64,000 bases of DNA from contig NZ_CP040517.1 in assembly GCF_005849285.1 (NCBI RefSeq), positions 1,184,501 through 1,248,500 of the forward strand. The letters run 5' to 3'. The translations under genes and the position numbers were made by a program. Shown piece after piece: positions 26,788 through 36,322 of the stretch. Source of the stretch: Luteithermobacter gelatinilyticus (GTDB lineage Bacteria > Pseudomonadota > Alphaproteobacteria > Sphingomonadales > Emcibacteraceae). How positions within the stretch are numbered: position 1 is the stretch's first letter; each line of letters starts with the position of its first letter. Under the pieces are notes generated by a model. The model saw only the letters and a list, made by a program, of their open reading frames with translations. It was not told the origin of the DNA and ran no database searches.

Positions 26788-27444
26788 TTAGGCAGATTGT
26801 TCCTGAATATGCTGTTCCACATGGTGGCGGATTTCATCCCAATGGTCACAGCGATGATGGCTGTCCGGGGCGGGATCAGCTATCCGCCGGAGCCCTTCAT
26901 GGGCAATGAAATGCAGGCGTAGGGAATGCGGCACATGTTCTGCCACCGAAGTGATATGCCGGGCAATGTCGTCGATGAAAATCACCGGCTTACGGGTAGG
27001 GGCGGCAATCTCCCGGGCCACGGGACCTTTCAGGCCGCTGCTAGAGACAAGTGGGTAGTCCAGGCCGTGTTTTTTCATCAAATCCCGCCGTCGTTCCGCG
27101 AAGGCATGGGGAATATTGGTCAGGATCACCACTTCACAATTTTCCGACAACCGGTCCAGATTTTCACGGGCTCCGTCCACGAGATGTTGCCGGTCCACGG
27201 AATAATCAAAAAAGTCATCCAGCAGTCGTTCAAGTTCCGCAACGGGAAAGGCAACATCGCTGTCCAGATAACGGATATTTCCGGCCAGTTTGTAGCTTTC
27301 CAGACGGAGATACATCCCCCGTTTGCGCAGAAAGTTATCCAGCAGCTCTGTAAAATGCAGCAATACTTCATCGGCGTCGCTGATAATCAGGGCGCGTTCG
27401 GGGTCAAGGTTTATTTGTTTGATTTGTTCCAGGGCGATCTGCAT
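26788..27444 (-). CDS. HAD-superfamily hydrolase-like protein
   Basis: This 218-residue protein shows the four HAD motifs: IISDADEV (motif I, Asp23 and Asp25), VVILTNIP (motif II, Thr), a lysine in SSGLKGPVA (motif III) and VIFIDDIARH (motif IV, acidic pair). The cap is helical. Phosphatase activity is likely from the intact DxD, and the substrate is unknown. The histidine-rich end (SHHRCDHWDEIRHHVEQH) is unusual. DUF3572 precedes it by 12 bases, so the two are probably one transcript, possibly continuing into mak and dinB. Confidence 0.75.
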   Translation of the reverse strand: MQIALEQIKQINLDPERALIISDADEVLLHFTELLDNFLRKRGMYLRLESYKLAGNIRYLDSDVAFPVAELERLLDDFFDYSVDRQHLVDGARENLDRLSENCEVVILTNIPHAFAERRRDLMKKHGLDYPLVSSSGLKGPVAREIAAPTRKPVIFIDDIARHITSVAEHVPHSLRLHFIAHEGLRRIADPAPDSHHRCDHWDEIRHHVEQHIQEQSA

Positions 27445-27456
27445 AGTAACCTTTAA

Positions 27457-27735
27457 TTAACCATGAGTTATGTATTCTGAATCGGGGAAGGCTGTCCTGG
27501 CCTGGCGCGGCAGTGCGGGGCTGATACCGTGAATTGAACAGAAATGCATCAGACGTTTTTCATCCTGCAAGATAAAATCAAGAATGCTCGCCAGCGTCGC
27601 TGGTTCGCCAGCCGTTTGAGAGAGAGTTTCCGGGGTCATGCCGCTCAAACGCAAAAACGCCGTCAGGGCATCGCCGTCTTCGGCCAGGTAAGTAAGAACC
27701 CGAAGGGCCAGAACTTCTGCGTGTTCCCTATGCAT
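27457..27735 (-). CDS. DUF3572 family protein
   Basis: This 92-residue soluble protein is of the alphaproteobacterial DUF3572 family, recognisable from ALRVLTYLAEDGDALTAFLRLSG and LASILDFILQDEKRL. Function is unknown. It is divergent from divK across a 158-base intergenic region and leads the minus-strand run DUF3572-HAD-mak-dinB. The same small gene often sits beside divK in alphaproteobacteria. Confidence 0.82.
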   Translation of the reverse strand: MHREHAEVLALRVLTYLAEDGDALTAFLRLSGMTPETLSQTAGEPATLASILDFILQDEKRLMHFCSIHGISPALPRQARTAFPDSEYITHG

Positions 27736-27893
27736 GACTGAGGACCCAATTTAATTGGTAAAGATGGAAAAAACTGGAAAAATAAAATGTTAACCGCTTT
27801 TTCATATCATCTTATTATACATGCTGATATGTAACAAGGGAATGATTTGTGGCCGGTATATGTTAGGGCGCATTATACATAACGAGACAAAGT

Positions 27894-28259
27894 ATGCCTA
27901 AAAAGATTCTTGTCGTGGAAGATAACGAACTTAACATGAAGTTATTTTGTGACCTTCTTGAGGCGCATGGGTATGAAACCATACAGACTCAGGAAGGCAT
28001 GAAGGCCCTGGAACTGGCACGAACGGAAAATCCTGACCTGATTCTCATGGATATCCAGTTGCCCGAAGTTTCCGGTCTGGAAGTCACCAAATGGATCAAG
28101 GAGGATGACGAGCTTAACGCCATTCCGGTCATTGCTGTGACGGCATTTGCCATGAAGGGAGATGAGGAAAAAATCCGCGACGGGGGGTGTGAAGCCTATA
28201 TTGCCAAACCAATTTCCGTCAGCCAGTTTATTGAAACCGTTAAAAAGTTTGTAGGATAA
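27894..28259 (+). CDS. divK: Cell-cycle response regulator DivK
   Basis: This 121-residue stand-alone receiver has the acidic pair VVEDNELN, the phosphorylated aspartate in [13 protein letters not shown] (about residue 53), the conserved Thr/Ala switch in [12 protein letters not shown], and the lysine in YIAKPIS. In alphaproteobacteria DivK controls the DivJ/PleC/DivL-CckA network upstream of CtrA. pleD follows after 9 bases, the standard divK-pleD operon. The leader has TTAACC half-sites but no full TTAA-N7-TTAA box. Confidence 0.95.
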   Translation: MPKKILVVEDNELNMKLFCDLLEAHGYETIQTQEGMKALELARTENPDLILMDIQLPEVSGLEVTKWIKEDDELNAIPVIAVTAFAMKGDEEKIRDGGCEAYIAKPISVSQFIETVKKFVG

Positions 28260-28268
28260 ACCCAAAGG

Positions 28269-29642
28269 ATGACGGCCCGAGTATTAGTCGTAGATGACGT
28301 AATCCAGAATGTGAAGTTGCTGGAAGCCAAATTGTCCAGCGAATATTTCGATGTGCTGACAGCCATGAACGGGGAAGAGGCGCTGGCCGTCATCGAAAAG
28401 GAACAACCGGATCTTGTTCTGCTTGATGTCATGATGCCCGGCATGGACGGTTTTGAGGTTTGCCGGCGCATTCGTCAAAACCCGGCGTCCTCGCATATTC
28501 CCGTCGTGATGGTAACGGCCCTGGATCAGCCGAAAGACCGCGTGGCGGGGCTGGAAGCCGGGGCCGATGATTTTCTGACCAAACCGGTGCAGGATTTGCC
28601 GCTTTTTGCCCGGGTGCGCTCGCTGGTGCGGTTGAAGGTTCTAATGGATGAACTGCGCATGCGTGAGACCACCGGCATGAATTTCGGTCTCCACATCGCC
28701 AATGATGCCGGGAAAAATATCAATCTGTCCAATGCCCGAACGTTACTGGTGGAAGATTATGCCCGGGTGGCGGAGCGCATCAAACGCTATCTTGACGGGC
28801 TGACCCGGGTGGATATAGATGCTGTCGAAAATGGTGAGATCACCACGGAAGGTTTGGAAAAGTATGACCTGTTTATTGTCAGTCTCAGCCTTGCCAATGC
28901 TGACGGGCTGAGACTGTGTTCCCATTTGCGTTCAATGGAGAGAACCCGGCATACCCCGATTCTGGTGCTGGTGGATGAGGGGGATGATGCCCAGATGGTG
29001 CGGGCGATGGATATGGGGGTGAACGACTACATTACCCGTCCTGTCGACAGCAATGAACTTGTGGCGCGGGTAAAATCACAAATTCGCCAGAAACGTTATG
29101 CCAACCGGTTGCGGCGCAATATGAAGAAAAGCATGGAAATGGCTATGACCGATGCCGTGACCGGCCTTTACAATCGGCACTTTCTGTCTTCTCACCTGGA
29201 TAACCTGATGTCGCCGGAAAATGACAAACGGCGTACGGTGTCCGTATTAATGATGGATATAGATCACTTTAAACCGATTAACGACAAATACGGTCATGCT
29301 TCGGGAGATGAAGTGCTATATGAATTTGCCCAGCGTATTTCCGATAATATCCGCAGTATTGACTTGGCGGCACGATTCGGGGGGGAAGAATTTGTTGTGG
29401 TGATGCCGGAAACCGATCTGGAATTTGCTTATTTTGTGGCGGAACGCTTGCGCAAGAGCATATGCAATGAACCGTTTGAAATTTCGGGATCTGATGAACC
29501 GATCAACGTTACCGTCAGCATTGGTGTCGCCATTTCGGGAGACAAGAATCTCAGCAGTTCGAAACTTCTCGTTGCGGCAGACAAGGCGCTATATCAGGCC
29601 AAAGAGACAGGCCGTAACCGGGTTTGCGGTTATGAGCAATAA
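28269..29642 (+). CDS. pleD: Response regulator/diguanylate cyclase PleD
   Basis: This 457-residue protein has two receiver domains. The first (1-120) has VVDDVIQN and LVLLDVMMPGMDG; the second (about 150-275) is an adaptor with a degenerate acidic region. A C-terminal GGDEF domain follows with active site FGGEEFVVV and an RSID I-site five residues before it. Phosphorylated PleD dimerises and makes c-di-GMP at the differentiating pole. It is co-transcribed with divK. Confidence 0.94.
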   Translation: MTARVLVVDDVIQNVKLLEAKLSSEYFDVLTAMNGEEALAVIEKEQPDLVLLDVMMPGMDGFEVCRRIRQNPASSHIPVVMVTALDQPKDRVAGLEAGADDFLTKPVQDLPLFARVRSLVRLKVLMDELRMRETTGMNFGLHIANDAGKNINLSNARTLLVEDYARVAERIKRYLDGLTRVDIDAVENGEITTEGLEKYDLFIVSLSLANADGLRLCSHLRSMERTRHTPILVLVDEGDDAQMVRAMDMGVNDYITRPVDSNELVARVKSQIRQKRYANRLRRNMKKSMEMAMTDAVTGLYNRHFLSSHLDNLMSPENDKRRTVSVLMMDIDHFKPINDKYGHASGDEVLYEFAQRISDNIRSIDLAARFGGEEFVVVMPETDLEFAYFVAERLRKSICNEPFEISGSDEPINVTVSIGVAISGDKNLSSSKLLVAADKALYQAKETGRNRVCGYEQ

Positions 29643-29689
29643 TCATCCTGTCTTCAACCCCTGTCCGGGTTAATATATACAATTCTGTG

Positions 29690-29802
29690 CCCTCTGGGGT
29701 CCGATACGGGAAAACCTGTTCGGCATGGTGGATGCCGCCAGTGACGCAAAACGGCGGAAATGGCTAGAAAAGGTCGAGGGTCTGGGCCGGAAAGGGGGCT
29801 GA
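29690..29802 (+). pseudogene. Possible 3' remnant of a coding sequence
   Basis: Between pleD and rpmG one frame reads for about 37 codons as plausible protein (LWGPIRENLFGMVDAASDA, then KRRKWLEKVEGLGRKGG) before TGA at 29800. It has a stop upstream, no ribosome binding site at its only ATG (29725) and no recognised family. A degraded gene end is the simplest reading, and chance is possible. Nothing else is evident in 29643-29810. Confidence 0.2.
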
Positions 29803-29810
29803 AACTGAAA

Positions 29811-29835
29811 CCGGCCGGTAAAAATTACCAGCCGG
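29811..29835 (-). terminator. Hairpin downstream of rpmG
   Basis: CCGGCTGGTAA and TTACCGGCCGG (minus strand) form an 11-bp stem with one wobble and a 3-nt loop, followed by GTTT. It lies about 32 bases after the rpmG stop and is a probable terminator with a weak T tract. Confidence 0.5.
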
Positions 29836-29867
29836 ATCAACAAACCTGGGTCATGGAACAGAAGGCC

Positions 29868-30035
29868 TTATTTGATTTTGGCTTCCTTGAATTCCACATG
29901 TTTACGCGCAATGGGATCATATTTCCGCATCACCATTTTTTCGGTGATGTTGCGCGGATTTTTCTTGGTTACATAAAAATAACCTGTGCCAGCCGTGCTG
30001 ACGAGTTTGATTTTTACACTAGCGGGTTTGGCCAT
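29868..30035 (-). CDS. rpmG: 50S ribosomal protein L33
   Basis: This 55-residue L33 reads [20 protein letters not shown] and continues with [21 protein letters not shown] and AKIK, the cysteine-free form. It sits on the 50S subunit near the E site. The ATG at 30035 is preceded by GGAG; a longer upstream frame is unsupported. A single-gene unit between pleD and rnr is common in alphaproteobacteria. Confidence 0.95.
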   Translation of the reverse strand: MAKPASVKIKLVSTAGTGYFYVTKKNPRNITEKMVMRKYDPIARKHVEFKEAKIK

Positions 30036-30156
30036 TTTTGTGGCTCCGATCTTTATGTTCAAAAAATACGTGAGCGGAAAATACAGCTATTGCCCGTGAA
30101 GTCAAGTCCTCTCGTGGGAAATGAACAAAAAACTTGCTCCAGAGCATCGCTGGATC

Positions 30157-30196
30157 CTAGAGTGAATTGTGAATAGGTTGGCTCAATTCACTCTAG
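30157..30196. repeat. CTAG-bounded palindromic repeat, intact copy
   Basis: This 40-bp element has perfect 13-bp arms CTAGAGTGAATTG (30157-30169) and CAATTCACTCTAG (30184-30196) around the asymmetric centre TGAATAGGTTGGCT. It lies 9 bases after the rnr stop and about 120 bases upstream of rpmG. Confidence 0.92.
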
Positions 30197-30205
30197 TCAG
30201 AAGGA

Positions 30206-32455
30206 TCACTTCCGGGAACGCCGTTTTCTGGATTTCGCCGGGCGATCTTTTTTGGCTTTTTTGGGGGCGCGTTTGCGTCCCCGGGCCTGGAGAAGTTCCT
30301 CGTCCAGAAGTTCAAGCATCAGGCCGCCGGTGATCGGATTGGCCTCCCGCAGGCGCACCATAACCTTGTCCCCCAGTTGGTAGACAATATTGGTGTATTC
30401 CCCTTCCAGGAGATGCAGATCCGCATCGTAAATGAAATAGTCGCCCACAAGGGAAGACATGGGGACAAAACCGTCCCCGCCGCTCTCATCAAGGGTGATG
30501 AACAGGCCCGCCCGGCTGACCCCGGAAATCTTGCCCTCGAAGATGTCTCCCACATGAGCAGCCATATAGGCGGCCACATAACGGTCGGTGGATTCCCGTT
30601 CAGCCAGCATGGCCCGTCTTTCCGTGTCGCTGATATGTTCCGCAGTATCCTGAAACAGCTCACGGTCCTGTTTGCTCAGGCCATCATCGCCCAGTTTCAG
30701 CGCCCCGATCAGCGCCCGGTGTACCATAATATCCGCATAACGGCGAATGGGTGAGGTGAAATGAGCATATTGGCTCAGCGACAAGCCGAAATGCCCCAGA
30801 TTTTCAGGGGAATAGATGGCTTGGGACTGACTGCGCAACACCATGGTATTGACCAGTTCATCATGGGGAGTGCCATCGACCTGGCGCAGGATATTGTTAA
30901 ACACCTTGGGCAGCATGACCTGTCCGCGCGCCAGTTCGATATTCAGGCTTTTGAGAAACTCCCTGAGCGATTCCAGTTTTTCCAGAGACGGCGGTTCATG
31001 CACCCGGTACATGCAGGGCCAGCCCTTCATGGACAGTTCCTGCGCTGCCGAGACATTGGCCTGAATCATATATTCTTCCACCAGCTTGTGGGCCGGCAGA
31101 CTGATGCGCGGCTGGATCGAGAGAATATGACCTTCTTCGTCCAAAGTGATTTTGCGTTCGGGCACTTCAAGATCAAGGGGTTCGCGCTTGTTGCGTCCGA
31201 TCATCATGCATTCGAAAGCCCCGAACAGCGGCCGGATCACCTCCTCAAGCAAGGGGGCAGCCCTGTCGCTGACTTGACCCTCCATGGCGCGTTGGACTTC
31301 CTCATAAGACAGGCCGCCGGCAGACCGCATCAGGCCACGGACAAATTTGTGGCGCAGTTTCTTACCGTGCTGATTGAACCACATATGGACAGCAAAACAA
31401 TATCTGTCTTCCCCTTCTTTCAGCGAGCACAGGCCGTTGGACAGGCGTTCGGGCAGCATGGGCACAACCCGATCAGGGAAATATACACTGTTGCCACGCG
31501 TGCGGGCCTCCCGATCCAGGGCGGAGCCGGGGCGGACATAATGGGCCACATCGGCAATGGCGACGATGACGTGCCAGCCGCCTTCATTCTTGGGATCCGG
31601 ATCTGGTTCCGCCCAGATGGCGTCATCGTGATCGCGTGCATCCTGTGGATCAATGGTGATCAGGGGAATGTCCCTGAGATCTATCCGATCGCCCAGGACC
31701 GGCGGTTCCGAACGATCGGCTTCCGCCAGGGCTTCGTCACTGAAATCAAGGGGGATGCCATGCGCATGGATGGCGATCAGACTGATGGAGCGGGGTTCAT
31801 CCATGGTGCCTAGACACTGTTTGACCCGGGCCGGGCGAGGGCCTGCACGGCGCCGGCCGGCACGCTGGATTTCCGCCAGTACCAATTCGCCGTCTTCGGC
31901 CCCGTTCCAATCCGCCTTGCCGATGACATAAACATCCCGGTTCTTTTTGTCTGTGGGATGCACCATGGCAATGTTTTCATCCATGCGGCGGAAAAACCCC
32001 ATAACGAGACCGCGGCTGCTTTCCAGTTTCCGGATGATGCTGGCGACATACCCTTCTCGGGCTTCCCGGTGACGGCTGAGGCGTACCAGCGCCCGGTCGC
32101 CAATGCCGAGCGTGGCCTTCTTGTCATGCGCAAACAAGGTGATAGGCGGGGGCGGGCCGCTTTCGTCCCAGTTTGTAGGGCGGGCCACCAGATCACCCAT
32201 CCTATCGACGCCGGTAATTTCGATTACGGTGATCGGCGGCAGCTCCCCGCCCACATGCACCTGCTTCTTATGCCCCCGGTCAAGAAGACCTTCTTCGGTC
32301 ATTTCCTTGAGAAGTTTTTTCAAACGAATGCGGTCGTCCCCGCGAATATGAAATGCCTTGGCAATTTCTCTTTTGGAGACCTTGCCAGGGCTTTGTTTCA
32401 AAAAGTCGAGAATGTCGTCCTTTGTGGGAAAGGAAATATGTTTTTTGGGACTCAT
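30206..32455 (-). CDS. rnr: Ribonuclease R
   Basis: This 749-residue 3'-5' exoribonuclease has an N-terminal winged helix (about 10-65), cold-shock domains, an RNB catalytic domain with DPQDARDHDD (269-278) providing the Mg2+-binding aspartates, an S1 domain (about 640-720) and a Lys/Arg-rich tail that aids RNA unwinding. It degrades structured RNA and faulty mRNA and matures rRNA. topA is 19 bases upstream, so topA-rnr are likely co-transcribed. Confidence 0.95.
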   Translation of the reverse strand: MSPKKHISFPTKDDILDFLKQSPGKVSKREIAKAFHIRGDDRIRLKKLLKEMTEEGLLDRGHKKQVHVGGELPPITVIEITGVDRMGDLVARPTNWDESGPPPPITLFAHDKKATLGIGDRALVRLSRHREAREGYVASIIRKLESSRGLVMGFFRRMDENIAMVHPTDKKNRDVYVIGKADWNGAEDGELVLAEIQRAGRRRAGPRPARVKQCLGTMDEPRSISLIAIHAHGIPLDFSDEALAEADRSEPPVLGDRIDLRDIPLITIDPQDARDHDDAIWAEPDPDPKNEGGWHVIVAIADVAHYVRPGSALDREARTRGNSVYFPDRVVPMLPERLSNGLCSLKEGEDRYCFAVHMWFNQHGKKLRHKFVRGLMRSAGGLSYEEVQRAMEGQVSDRAAPLLEEVIRPLFGAFECMMIGRNKREPLDLEVPERKITLDEEGHILSIQPRISLPAHKLVEEYMIQANVSAAQELSMKGWPCMYRVHEPPSLEKLESLREFLKSLNIELARGQVMLPKVFNNILRQVDGTPHDELVNTMVLRSQSQAIYSPENLGHFGLSLSQYAHFTSPIRRYADIMVHRALIGALKLGDDGLSKQDRELFQDTAEHISDTERRAMLAERESTDRYVAAYMAAHVGDIFEGKISGVSRAGLFITLDESGGDGFVPMSSLVGDYFIYDADLHLLEGEYTNIVYQLGDKVMVRLREANPITGGLMLELLDEELLQARGRKRAPKKAKKDRPAKSRKRRSRK

Positions 32456-32474
32456 CTGGGCCGTTCTCTATCGG

Positions 32475-35021
32475 TCAGGCCGTTTTCTTACGGGACCGTT
32501 TGGTTTTGCCCCTGGCAGCGCGGGCCTTCAGAAGTTCCAGGGCCTCTTCCATGGTGATTTCCTTAGGATCCTTGTCCTTGGGAATGGTCGCATTGGTTCG
32601 TTTATGCTTGACATAGGGACCGTATCGACCGTCCAGAACCTGGACAGGTTCGCCGTCTTCAGGATGCGCCCCCAGTTCCTTGATCGTGGCGGCCCCGCCT
32701 TTTTTCTTTTTCCGGCCTTCTTCAATCAGTTCGACAGCTCGGTTGATCCCGAGGGTAAAGACCTCTTCGGGATCCTTGAGACTGACAAAAACGCCATTAT
32801 GGGCGACATAGGGGCCATAGCGGCCAATGGCGGTCGTGATCGGCCCGCCGTCTTCGGGGTGTTTGCCCACTTCCCGGGGCAGGGACAGCAGTTTCAGCGC
32901 CCGTTCAAGATCCACGCTGTCCACGGACATGCCTTTCGGAATCGAGGCCCGTTTGGGTTTTTCTTTTTTGTCCACCGGTTCGCCTAACTGGACATAGGGA
33001 CCAAACCGACCACTGCGCAGGGTCACTTCCATGCCGCTTCCGGGATCAATCCCCAAAAGCTTGACCCCGTCTTCAAGCGGCTCTTCCGCCCCGTTCTGTT
33101 CGCCGTTTTTCATATGCCGGGTGTAATTACAGTCGGGATAGTTGGAGCAGCCGATAAAGGCACCGAATTTTCCGGTTTTGAGGCTCAGACGACCATCCGT
33201 GCATTTGGGACAGGCCCGCGGGTCCTTACCGTCTTCGGTTTCCGGGAAAATATAGGGAGCCAGCACATTGTTCAGAGTTTCCAGAACATCTGCGACGCGC
33301 AGTTCCTTGGTCTCGTCCACAGCTTTGCTGAATTCCGCCCAGAAGTCATTCAGAACTTTTTTCCAAGGGATTTGTCCTTCGGAAATCTGGTCCAGAAGTT
33401 CTTCCATGCCGGCGGTAAAGTCATATTCGACATATTTGCCAAAATAGTTTTCCAGAAAGGCGATCACCAGCCGCCCTTTGTCCTCGGGGACAAAGCGGTT
33501 CTTGTCCATGATCACATAGTTGCGGTCCCGCAGGACGGACAGGATCGAGGCGTAGGTGGACGGCCGGCCAATGCCCAGTTCTTCCATTTTCTTGACAAGA
33601 CTTGCTTCTGTATAACGCGGCGGCGGCTCGGTAAAATGCTGATTGGCCTCGACCTTTTCCTGATTGACCGGATCCCCCTTGTCCAGTTTTGGAAGACGGC
33701 CACCATTTTCCTCGTCGTCCTCATCATCCTTGCCTTCCTGATACAACGTCAGGAAACCATCGAAGATCTGCACCGTGCCGGTGGCGCGCAGGCCCTGTTG
33801 GCGATCCTCGGAGATCAGGTCCACCGTTGTGCGTTCCAGTTGGGCCTCACTCATCTGCGAGGCGATGGTCCGTTTCCAGATCAGTTCATACAGCCGCCGC
33901 TGGTCCTCGTCCAGGTAACGCGCCATATCCTTGGGCAGGCGAGACAGATCCGTCGGGCGGATGGCTTCATGGGCTTCCTGCGCATTTTTCGCCTTTGACT
34001 TGTAGACCCGTGGGGATTGGGGCAGATATTTTTCGCCAAAATCACGGGAAATAACACTACGTGCCCCCTGAATGGCTTCCTGGGCAAGGGTAACGCCATC
34101 GGTTCGCATATAGGTGATCAGACCGACGGTTTCGCCACCAAGATCGACACCTTCATAAAGTTTCTGGGCCACACGCATGGTGCGGGTGGCATTGAATCCC
34201 AGTTTGCGGGCCGCTTCCTGTTGCAGGGTCGAGGTGGTAAAGGGCGGGGCGGGATAGCGTTTTGTCGGTTTGCTTTCCACGGAAGCCACCGAAAAAGCCG
34301 CCTGTTCGATCTTCGCCTTGGCGGCCAGGGCGTCCGTTTCATTGGTCAGAGTGAATTTCTGAACCTTGGCCCCGTCAAGCAGGCTAAGGCGGGCCTCAAA
34401 GGCCGCGCCGGCTCCGGTTTTCATTTTGGCAAGAATGGACCAGTATTCACGGGGCTTGAATTGCTCAATCTCCAACTCCCGGTCACAAATCAGCCGCAAG
34501 GCCACTGACTGCACCCGCCCGGCAGAACGTGAGCCCGGCAGTTTGCGCCACAGCACCGGGGAGAGGGTAAAACCAACCAGATAATCCAGCGCGCGTCGGG
34601 CCAGGTAGGCTTCCACCAGTTTGTCGTCGATATTGCGCGGTTCTTCCATGGCCTTGAGAATGGCATTTTTGGTGATTTCGTTGAACACCACACGCTTTAT
34701 GGCTTGGTCCTTAATCACACCACGGCGCTTTTTCAGCAATTCCAGCACATGCCAGCTGATGGCTTCCCCTTCGCGGTCCGGGTCGGTGGCCAGAATGATC
34801 TCGTCGGATTTTTTGGCGGCCTCAGCAATTTCCTTGATGCGTTTTTTACTGTCATTGTCCACCTGCCATTCCATAGCGAAATCTTCGTCAGGTTTGACGG
34901 AACCGTCCTTAGACGGCAAATCACGCACATGGCCAAAACTGGCCAGAACCTGATAGTCCTTGCCCAGATATTTATTGATAGTTTTGGCCTTGGCCGGAGA
35001 TTCAACAACAACCGTTTTCAT
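32475..35021 (-). CDS. topA: DNA topoisomerase I
   Basis: This 848-residue type IA topoisomerase has a TOPRIM domain (VVVESPAKAKTINKYLG, then ATDPDREGEAISWH at 78-91) and the active-site Tyr304 in LITYMRTDGV. One four-cysteine zinc-repeat (CPKC and CSNYPDC) lies at about residue 635, followed by lysine-rich C-terminal repeats, each carrying GRYGPYV or GRFGPYV. It relaxes negative supercoils. Upstream dprA and downstream rnr form the usual alphaproteobacterial block. Confidence 0.96.
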   Translation of the reverse strand: MKTVVVESPAKAKTINKYLGKDYQVLASFGHVRDLPSKDGSVKPDEDFAMEWQVDNDSKKRIKEIAEAAKKSDEIILATDPDREGEAISWHVLELLKKRRGVIKDQAIKRVVFNEITKNAILKAMEEPRNIDDKLVEAYLARRALDYLVGFTLSPVLWRKLPGSRSAGRVQSVALRLICDRELEIEQFKPREYWSILAKMKTGAGAAFEARLSLLDGAKVQKFTLTNETDALAAKAKIEQAAFSVASVESKPTKRYPAPPFTTSTLQQEAARKLGFNATRTMRVAQKLYEGVDLGGETVGLITYMRTDGVTLAQEAIQGARSVISRDFGEKYLPQSPRVYKSKAKNAQEAHEAIRPTDLSRLPKDMARYLDEDQRRLYELIWKRTIASQMSEAQLERTTVDLISEDRQQGLRATGTVQIFDGFLTLYQEGKDDEDDEENGGRLPKLDKGDPVNQEKVEANQHFTEPPPRYTEASLVKKMEELGIGRPSTYASILSVLRDRNYVIMDKNRFVPEDKGRLVIAFLENYFGKYVEYDFTAGMEELLDQISEGQIPWKKVLNDFWAEFSKAVDETKELRVADVLETLNNVLAPYIFPETEDGKDPRACPKCTDGRLSLKTGKFGAFIGCSNYPDCNYTRHMKNGEQNGAEEPLEDGVKLLGIDPGSGMEVTLRSGRFGPYVQLGEPVDKKEKPKRASIPKGMSVDSVDLERALKLLSLPREVGKHPEDGGPITTAIGRYGPYVAHNGVFVSLKDPEEVFTLGINRAVELIEEGRKKKKGGAATIKELGAHPEDGEPVQVLDGRYGPYVKHKRTNATIPKDKDPKEITMEEALELLKARAARGKTKRSRKKTA

Positions 35022-35130
35022 GTATTTGACTTTTAGTTCTATCCGTTATTTCCATCCGCAGCGGGAACACCGCGACATATAAAGTTCTAAACAAGAGTCT
35101 GTGGCTTATAATGGGCTCTAGCACAATTTG

Positions 35131-36264
35131 TCAGCAAAAAGCTACCCTGTTTCCGGGATGACGCACGATTTCTCCCGCCAGTTCCAGTTCCAGAAGCACC
35201 GTATGCAGCACGGCCGGGGGGAGGGCGGTTTGCCGGATCAGTTCGTCTATCTGGACAGGCGTATGGCTCAGTTTTTCCCGAATTACAAGCCGTGCATTGT
35301 GCAGATCTTTTTCCTCTGGGTCGGACCAGAGCGGGGGGGTGAAGTGATCCATATCGGGTTCTCCGATAATTCTGTCCTGCTGAAGGTGCAGAACGTCAAG
35401 AATATCGTCGGCCGTTTCGGTCAGGACGGCGCCTTGGCGAATCAGACTGTTTGGTCCCTTGGCGCGCGGATCCAGCGGTGAGCCGGGAATGGCGAAAACC
35501 TCACGCCCCTGTTCTAGCGCCAGCCGGGCGGTAATCAGGGATCCGGATTTGTGGGTGGCTTCCACCACCAGAAGCCCCAACGAAAGACCGGAAATAATCC
35601 GGTTACGGCGGGGAAAATGCCGGGCCTGGGGCTGGATGCCGAGCGGCATTTCCGACAGCAGCAGGCCAGTTTCCCTGATTTGATGATAAAGAGGCTCATT
35701 TTCTCTGGGATACGGCACATCGACACCGCCGGCCAGCACAGCAACAGTCCCGCTGGACAGGGCCCCCTCATGGACGGCGGCGTCAATACCGCGGGCCATG
35801 CCGGAGATGAGCACATATCCTGCCTGCCCCAGCGCCTGCGCCATATGGCGGGCCAGGCGCAGGCCGACAGCGGAAGCGTTACGGGCACCGACAATGGCAA
35901 AACACGGTTTTTCGAGGAGGGAGCGGTGCCCAAGGGCAAAAAGCACCGGTGGGGCGTCTTCTGTCGCGGCGAGTGCGCGGGGATAGGATACATCCCCGAA
36001 AACAATTATCTCCCCTTCAAGGCGTTTCAGCGCGGCAAGTTCTGCCCGCGCTGCCTTTTCGGCATAGGCGATGAGCGGCTTGCGCCGACCCCCGCGCCGG
36101 GAAAGTTCAGGCAGCATTTTAAGGGCTTGTCTGGCGCTGCCATAGCGGGCGAGAAGGTGGCGGAAAGTCACCGGCCCGACATTTTCGGTGCGGATCAATC
36201 GCAGACGGGACAGCTTTTCTTCGGCTGTCAAAGGCGTTGGCGCAGCATCTTTGTGTCCATTCAT
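35131..36264 (-). CDS. dprA: DNA-processing protein DprA
   Basis: This 377-residue protein has an N-terminal SAM-like region and the Rossmann-fold core with AIVGARNASAVGLRLAR, SGMARGIDAAVHEGAL, GGVDVPYPREN and FPRRNRIISGLS. A C-terminal winged helix (about 310-375) follows. DprA binds incoming single-stranded DNA and loads RecA in natural transformation; in non-competent bacteria its role is less clear. No other competence gene is in the window. Confidence 0.94.
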   Translation of the reverse strand: MNGHKDAAPTPLTAEEKLSRLRLIRTENVGPVTFRHLLARYGSARQALKMLPELSRRGGRRKPLIAYAEKAARAELAALKRLEGEIIVFGDVSYPRALAATEDAPPVLFALGHRSLLEKPCFAIVGARNASAVGLRLARHMAQALGQAGYVLISGMARGIDAAVHEGALSSGTVAVLAGGVDVPYPRENEPLYHQIRETGLLLSEMPLGIQPQARHFPRRNRIISGLSLGLLVVEATHKSGSLITARLALEQGREVFAIPGSPLDPRAKGPNSLIRQGAVLTETADDILDVLHLQQDRIIGEPDMDHFTPPLWSDPEEKDLHNARLVIREKLSHTPVQIDELIRQTALPPAVLHTVLLELELAGEIVRHPGNRVAFC

Positions 36265-36322
36265 TTATTCCCCCAATCGTGTGTTCCCCCAATCATGTAG
36301 CTCCCCCCAAAAAAAAGCGTGG

